Shown: one piece after another, positions 16,401-18,972 of the stretch | Position numbering within the stretch: the stretch's first letter is position 1 | Layout: each line of letters starts with the position of its first letter | Origin: Bacteroidota bacterium | GTDB lineage: Bacteria > Bacteroidota > Ignavibacteria > UBA10030 > UBA8401 | Assembly: GCA_030824295.1 (NCBI GenBank) | Contig: JAVBYA010000488.1 | Coordinates: 1-18,972 of the forward strand | Length of the DNA stretch: 18,972 nt | Direction: 5' to 3' | Made by a program: the position numbers and the translations under genes | Notes under the pieces: model-generated | What the model was told of the DNA's origin: nothing | The model's input: only the letters and a program-made list of their open reading frames with translations | Databases searched by the model: none

Positions 16401-18515
16401 CGTATCATTCACCGCTCGGGCGAGGAGCGCTGGGTCAACCATATCTGCCGGCCCATTGTGACGGACGACGGACGCAAGCTTGGCCGCCGTATCAGCAACC
16501 GCGATATCACTGTACGCAAACTCTATGAACAGCAGATCCGCTGGTCCGAACAGCGCTACCGCAACATCGTGGAGAACATCCATCAGGCATACTATGAGGC
16601 GGACCGCTTCGCCATATTCACCTATTGTAATCCCGGTATGCTCATCCTCAGCGGATATACCGAAGCGGAATTGCTTGGGAAGAATTCTTTCCGCCTGATC
16701 GTCCCGGAGGATCGGGACCACGTCAAATCCGAGTACCGCCGCTGGAGGGAGCTGCGGCAGCACAAAATGTCTTTGGAGTTCCGCGTCCGGCTGAAGAACG
16801 GCTCCGTTATGTGGGTGGAGCAGACCACGCACTTCGAGTACGACGACCAGGGAGGATTCAGGAAGGCGACCAACTTCGCGAAGGATATCACTGAACGGAA
16901 GACGGCGGATCAGCAGCTCTACGCCAGCGAACTCCGCTACCGCCAGATCACCGAGGCCATCACGGACTATATCTATACTGTCACCGTGGATGGTCATGTC
17001 GTCTCTGCCACCAAGCACGGCCCCGGATGTCAGGCCGTCACCGGGTATTCCGTCGATGAGTTCGAACGCGACCGGTTCCTCTGGAACACGATGATCGTCC
17101 CGGAGGACCGTCAGATGGTGGAAGAACGCATCCGCGCCGTGCTGGAGAACAAAGCATCCCAACCGGTGGAACACCGGATCGTCCGCAAGGACGGCGTCCT
17201 CCGATGGGTCCGCAACACCCTTGTGCCGCGCTACAATGCCGATGGGGCGCTGATCTCATATGACGGACTCATTCAGGATATCACTGAACGCAAGACGGCG
17301 GAAGAGGGTCTCAGACACAGCGAGGCCCGCAACCGCGCGCTCGTGCATACCATACCGGACATCATGTTCGTGCAGGACAGTCACGGCCGGTTCCTGAATG
17401 TGCATGTGCCGGAAACTGCCGGATTACTGATACCGCCGGAACTCTTCGTTAACCGCACGCTGGAGGACCTGCTGCAGCTCGGCGAATCGATCGGTCCGCG
17501 CCCGTACGTGGTCCAGTCACCGGACATGCCCGATCCTATGAGGAACTCCAGCGAACTGCGCACTTTTGTCAGCGGCATCATCCAGCCAAAACTGCGGCAG
17601 GCATTGGCATCCGGCACGATGCAGGAATACCAGTATTCCGTCATCTCCGGAGAGACAAAGGAATACTACGAAGCCCGCCTCATCGCATTCGACGACGATA
17701 AGATCCTCCACATCATCCGGAACGTCACCGGCAAGGTGGTGTATGAGAATACCCTCCGGATGATGAACGAAGAACTCGAGGAACGCGTTGTCCGCCGCAC
17801 CCGCCAGCTCACCGAGGCCAATCACGAACTGGAAGCGTTCAGCTATTCCGTATCGCATGACCTGCGGGCCCCGCTGCGCGCCATCGACTCCTTCTCCGCC
17901 ATGCTGGTGGAAGGATACTCCGACCGGTTCGACGATGAAGGCCGGCGGCTCATCGGCATCGTGCGCAACAGCATCAAGAAGATGGACCAGCTCATCAACG
18001 GACTCCTCACCCTTTCGCGGATCGGACGGGATGAATTGCATCTTGCCCGCATAGAGATGGGCGCACTCGTCCGGGAGCAGCTGCAGGAACATCTCTCGGA
18101 TGAACAACGGAGCCGCTACTCCGTCATCGTCGGAAAACTCCCCGCCTGCCGCGCGGACGCAACACTTGTCCGGCAGGCCGTCGCCAATCTCATCACGAAT
18201 GCGGTCAAGTACTCCGCCACCGTCGAGGCACCGGTCATCGTCATCAGCGGTCATCGGGACGGGGATGTTGTGCGGTACTCCGTGAAGGACAACGGCGTCG
18301 GTTTCGACGCGTCGAATGTCGGCAAGCTCTTCGGAATATTCCAGCGGCTGCACTCGGACGACCAGTTCAAAGGTCTCGGCATCGGCCTCTCCATTGTGCA
18401 GCGCATCGTGCACCGGCACGGCGGTCAGGTCTCTGCGGAAGGCCAGCCGAATGCCGGCGCAACATTCTCCTTCTCACTCCCCGCCGCGGAAGACACTCCG
18501 GAGCCGGAACAATGA
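10443..18515 (+). CDS. Giant multi-PAS/GAF soluble sensor histidine kinase
   Basis: The product is about 2690 residues from the ATG at 10443, supported by GGAG at 10432-10435; the frame extends to a TTG at 10392 without homology. A basic, Ser/Pro-rich tail (1-38) precedes PAS domains at about 40-147, 159-297, 305-431 and 433-552, a GAF-like segment (553-741), PAS at 742-860, 863-983, 983-1107, 1109-1226 and 1234-1361, a GAF (1363-1526), then PAS at 1527-1650, 1651-1777, 1778-1904, 1905-2033, 2034-2159, 2160-2290 and 2291-2441. Most end in a D-[IV]-T-E-[RK]-K-like motif and a short helix with R-x-S-E. A coiled coil (2442-2465) leads to HisKA with phospho-acceptor H2472 in SVSHDLRAPLRAID. HATPase_c has the N-box NLITNAVKYS (2582-2591), the G1 box with D2616 in DNGVGF, and GLGIGL at 2644-2649. 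All catalytic boxes look intact. There are no membrane helices and no receiver domain, so it should be cytosolic and need a separate response regulator, none of which is in view. Ligands are unknown. Confidence 0.93.
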   Translation: MASQTSGSPRAAARRRPNAPKHRTVPSSRSKSSPAASVPDPQIIRTLSALADGVLVMRRSGIITDADAGACSLFGTTQKRLLGSPLLPHLSPKDRSAFRVSWKLLRAQGAMDVMLHRTGKGANERFLALRCRIDASTGLIIGTLRDATEEHRTRLAQQEAEHRYKMFIGNSSEGIWCFGLKRPMTVGLSVKQQIAWFYRYGYLQVCNDAYAVMYGFNTAEEITGIMLKDVLDRKDPKNIAYLTAFITSGYKLRETETNERDRHGNTFTVVNNLTGTVVDGLLINAWGTQRDVTEKNRQDAALKESKESYEGLIRRLPFVVYRWRRTVSGERRIEYVSPQVKELCGVSAEELIADQALFVTMIHPDDRQIFLERSQDTTRLLEPFFHECRAALVGEERWLQFQSSPRTMENGDVLWNGILRDVTERVLAQRALGSSEEKYRSLIHNLNEGIWVIDAKAVTTMVNPRMASIVGAPVEMIVGRPLFDFVSKDDFEKTNNAIERRKKGLQESRDYTFHRPDGTRVHTTVETYPLIDGNGAYLGAVAAFTDVTEQHEAVETLRRQSEQHRFLAEASRRLAHCETDTGVYSLISEMFIALVPDSVVFVLKTSENAESSTLMEIGGIEDSIITMGAKILRYDPRGRTFKNKPGFAEQFCKPNLRKFEGGLYEASVGYVPKFVARGIEKLLGVSYYYSIGISSPEEYFGYLNIMTRGPLTVETTTIEAFVHQCYLALIKIRSVRAVKEEAARRRFFFEHANDGIGILDKDRRFIEVNNRFAEMHGYAIGEMIGLYSWDVSAEFTTRRAMEQMQPGAPDTQHVLETRHRRKDGSVLDVEISFSLFSWNNEPQVYCVCRDVTERKRAAALIEQEALRRTILMNTTNDGIAVFGQDHRIVECNPRFCAMLGYTQSELLQMHTWDFEADLSEAEIRKGFADAANVRQIFESRHRRKDGSIFDVEISASGTLIGDTPLIITICRDITERKRIEQALRTSEAQYRMLVNRIPQRVFVKDVRSNYISCNESYAADLGLPAQAIAGRNDLEFFPRELAEQYRADDRLVAESKVPLEREESYVLNGEQHTILTTKVPLFDGAGDVIGVLGIFGDITDRKKMENALRTSEERFRAYLVNSPAIITIVDRTGVIAYINRADGNYTPEDFIGANIYSSIQPDHHDEVRRCLDEAIRSRTVRSYTTSAEVNGEIWWYENRVALLSGDNSELLITSINITEQKRAEEARIAVEQEIRQSEESYRGLFNTVLDAIYIQDEQGLFIDVNEGAEAIYGYSRAELIGKTPEFVSAPGLNDHLDFPVILRSVMRGANQQFEFWGRRKDGEVFPKDVRLSKGLYFGRPVIIALAQDISARKQMEQDRERQYNELHLLFSLVQDISRDQNKASIFRHAVEYLSQGLRCPKASILLFDTNGVMQFKDAVGLSDSYKAAAAGHSPWTADTAEPEPIFVADVNDEPSLAALRPVILNEGIRALGFIPLLHERRLIGKFMIYHAGPHRFTDQESRLAQTIAQIVAQAISRSKNALELRQNKEILQNIFEALEEGVALNELVYDADGTIVDYRILEVNRAFESIALLPREKVIGRLASEIYQMPTEYITAFWKTHLHDTEAVKTDLYSDLAKSWKHVSTSIPKNGRFVTSFFDITEIKNAESALRTSEQYNRSLLETSPNALAVTDLRGTIVDVNAQALRTFGFDPGDSVVGMHILDRVLPSHRSEAAGHFADLLSGTIFHQLVLPMVRKDGSSFIGELNGALVRDANGASTFCLIVSSDITQRVRADEELRMSNAQLKSLIDSQTNFVVRTDMTGRYTFVNDQFCRSFGFRREEIIGSAASTTYLQEDNESVDVIVRKCVAQPGIAFPITLHKQLPQGGIAVTEWEFIAITDENGAPTEIQCVGHDVTEKHRAAELLRISEERYRTVANFTYDWEMWIDENDAIQYISPSCERVCGYRPEEITADPALLTAMVHPDDRNVVAVHSANEFHGDHPHSLEYRIIHRSGEERWVNHICRPIVTDDGRKLGRRISNRDITVRKLYEQQIRWSEQRYRNIVENIHQAYYEADRFAIFTYCNPGMLILSGYTEAELLGKNSFRLIVPEDRDHVKSEYRRWRELRQHKMSLEFRVRLKNGSVMWVEQTTHFEYDDQGGFRKATNFAKDITERKTADQQLYASELRYRQITEAITDYIYTVTVDGHVVSATKHGPGCQAVTGYSVDEFERDRFLWNTMIVPEDRQMVEERIRAVLENKASQPVEHRIVRKDGVLRWVRNTLVPRYNADGALISYDGLIQDITERKTAEEGLRHSEARNRALVHTIPDIMFVQDSHGRFLNVHVPETAGLLIPPELFVNRTLEDLLQLGESIGPRPYVVQSPDMPDPMRNSSELRTFVSGIIQPKLRQALASGTMQEYQYSVISGETKEYYEARLIAFDDDKILHIIRNVTGKVVYENTLRMMNEELEERVVRRTRQLTEANHELEAFSYSVSHDLRAPLRAIDSFSAMLVEGYSDRFDDEGRRLIGIVRNSIKKMDQLINGLLTLSRIGRDELHLARIEMGALVREQLQEHLSDEQRSRYSVIVGKLPACRADATLVRQAVANLITNAVKYSATVEAPVIVISGHRDGDVVRYSVKDNGVGFDASNVGKLFGIFQRLHSDDQFKGLGIGLSIVQRIVHRHGGQVSAEGQPNAGATFSFSLPAAEDTPEPEQ

Positions 18516-18972
18516 CAGGCAGCGGAAAGAAGGGCCGGATGACATTCCGGGAAGAGATCGAAGAAGGACTGCTCGGGCGGTATTCACGCGCAGCGATGCT
18601 CCGCCTGCACCGCCGTATCGGCAGTGACCCGGAACGCTTTGCCGTGCTGGCCCGGCTTGTCCTTTCGCAGGACGCCGATATCGTTCTCCGCGCATCGTGG
18701 CTGCTCACGCTCTGCGCGGAACGGACTCCTTCGCTCCTTCTTCCGTGGATCCCCAAACTCATCACCGCCGCCGCGCGGACGGACGCCTCCGATGCGCTCC
18801 GCCGGAACATCGTCCGCTCACTGCAGTTCATCGACATCCCCCGCCGCTCTCAGGGACGCGCCGCAGAACTCTGTTTCGGATTCCTGCAGGACGCCGCCGT
18901 GCCCATCGCAGCGAAGGCGTTCTCTATGACGGTGCTCGCCAACATCGCCAGGAGCGAACCGGACCTGAAGCA
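18512..18972 (+). CDS. HEAT-like helical-repeat protein, 3' end beyond window
   Basis: The frame is open from the ATG at 18512 to the right edge (153 codons seen). Its start overlaps the kinase stop by ATGA (18512-18515), which implies translational coupling. The chain is almost all helical: EEIEEGLLGRYSRAAMLRLH near the N-terminus, then ASWLLTLC, RNIVRSLQFIDIPRRSQG, CFGFLQD, and PIAAKAFSMTVLANIARSEP with DLK at the edge. This spacing of paired amphipathic helices is that of HEAT-type repeats. The order of landmarks (RxSW, VRxLQFxxIP, CFxFLxD, KxFxMTVLxN, PxLK) matches, from memory, a short uncharacterised family common in Bacteroidota, about 160-180 residues long. If so, only a small part is missing. 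Function unknown; a scaffold or partner of the kinase is speculation based on the overlap. Confidence 0.75.
   Translation, partial: MTGSGKKGRMTFREEIEEGLLGRYSRAAMLRLHRRIGSDPERFAVLARLVLSQDADIVLRASWLLTLCAERTPSLLLPWIPKLITAAARTDASDALRRNIVRSLQFIDIPRRSQGRAAELCFGFLQDAAVPIAAKAFSMTVLANIARSEPDLK

Noticed and set aside
12525..17174. Long minus-strand open frames (469 and 430 codons) opposite the giant kinase
   Set aside because: Their translations lack domains and mirror the codon bias of the kinase gene, whose PAS modules are unmistakable in the sense frame.
10443..18515. CRISPR-like or repeat-array signal in the kinase gene
   Set aside because: The recurring DNA words come from the repeated DITERK and RTSE linkers between PAS modules and are coding, unevenly spaced and divergent.

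Overview
The window is a GC-rich bacterial chromosomal segment, most likely from the Bacteroidota/Ignavibacteriota side of the FCB group. Three things point there: a YebC protein with the Bacteroidota-style N-terminus (MGRIFEKRK rather than the MAGHSKW of proteobacteria), a terminal gene that matches from memory a HEAT-like family common in Bacteroidota, and the weak or absent Shine-Dalgarno sequences before most genes. The genus cannot be named from this sequence.

Layout. At the left edge (1-119) is the end of an insertion sequence with the first codons of an IS3-type OrfA on the minus strand. Two envelope-protein genes follow on the plus strand: a DUF2279 protein (193-1071) and a DUF1207-like outer-membrane protein (1161-1988), separated by a perfect 16-bp inverted repeat. 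Next is a compact four-gene plus-strand unit (2039-3866): a GNAT acetyltransferase, an AAC(3)-I-like aminoglycoside acetyltransferase homologue, a VOC/glyoxalase-fold protein and a third GNAT whose start overlaps the VOC stop. A minus-strand block (4112-7822) holds a CPA2-type cation:proton antiporter with a C-terminal RCK_C domain and a secreted GH30 glycosidase lipoprotein; these two are separated by a hairpin and are probably independent units. DNA polymerase IV (8158-9306, plus) is divergent from the glycosidase and convergent with a YebC-family regulator (9382-10092, minus), with a strong hairpin terminator between the convergent ends.

The right half is one gene, a soluble sensor histidine kinase of about 2690 residues (10443-18515) with roughly 16 PAS and two GAF/GAF-like domains before a phytochrome-type HisKA/HATPase core. 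Its stop overlaps, by ATGA, the start of the HEAT-like gene that runs off the right edge.

Functionally the region is a mix of accessory stress, detoxification and sensing genes rather than one pathway. The four-gene acetyltransferase/VOC cluster and the giant kinase with its coupled helical-repeat gene are the two parts that look like functional units. No RNA genes, CRISPR arrays or phage modules were seen. No wholly new system can be demonstrated; the most unusual items are the size and domain count of the kinase and the resistance-type acetyltransferase in a chromosomal cluster.
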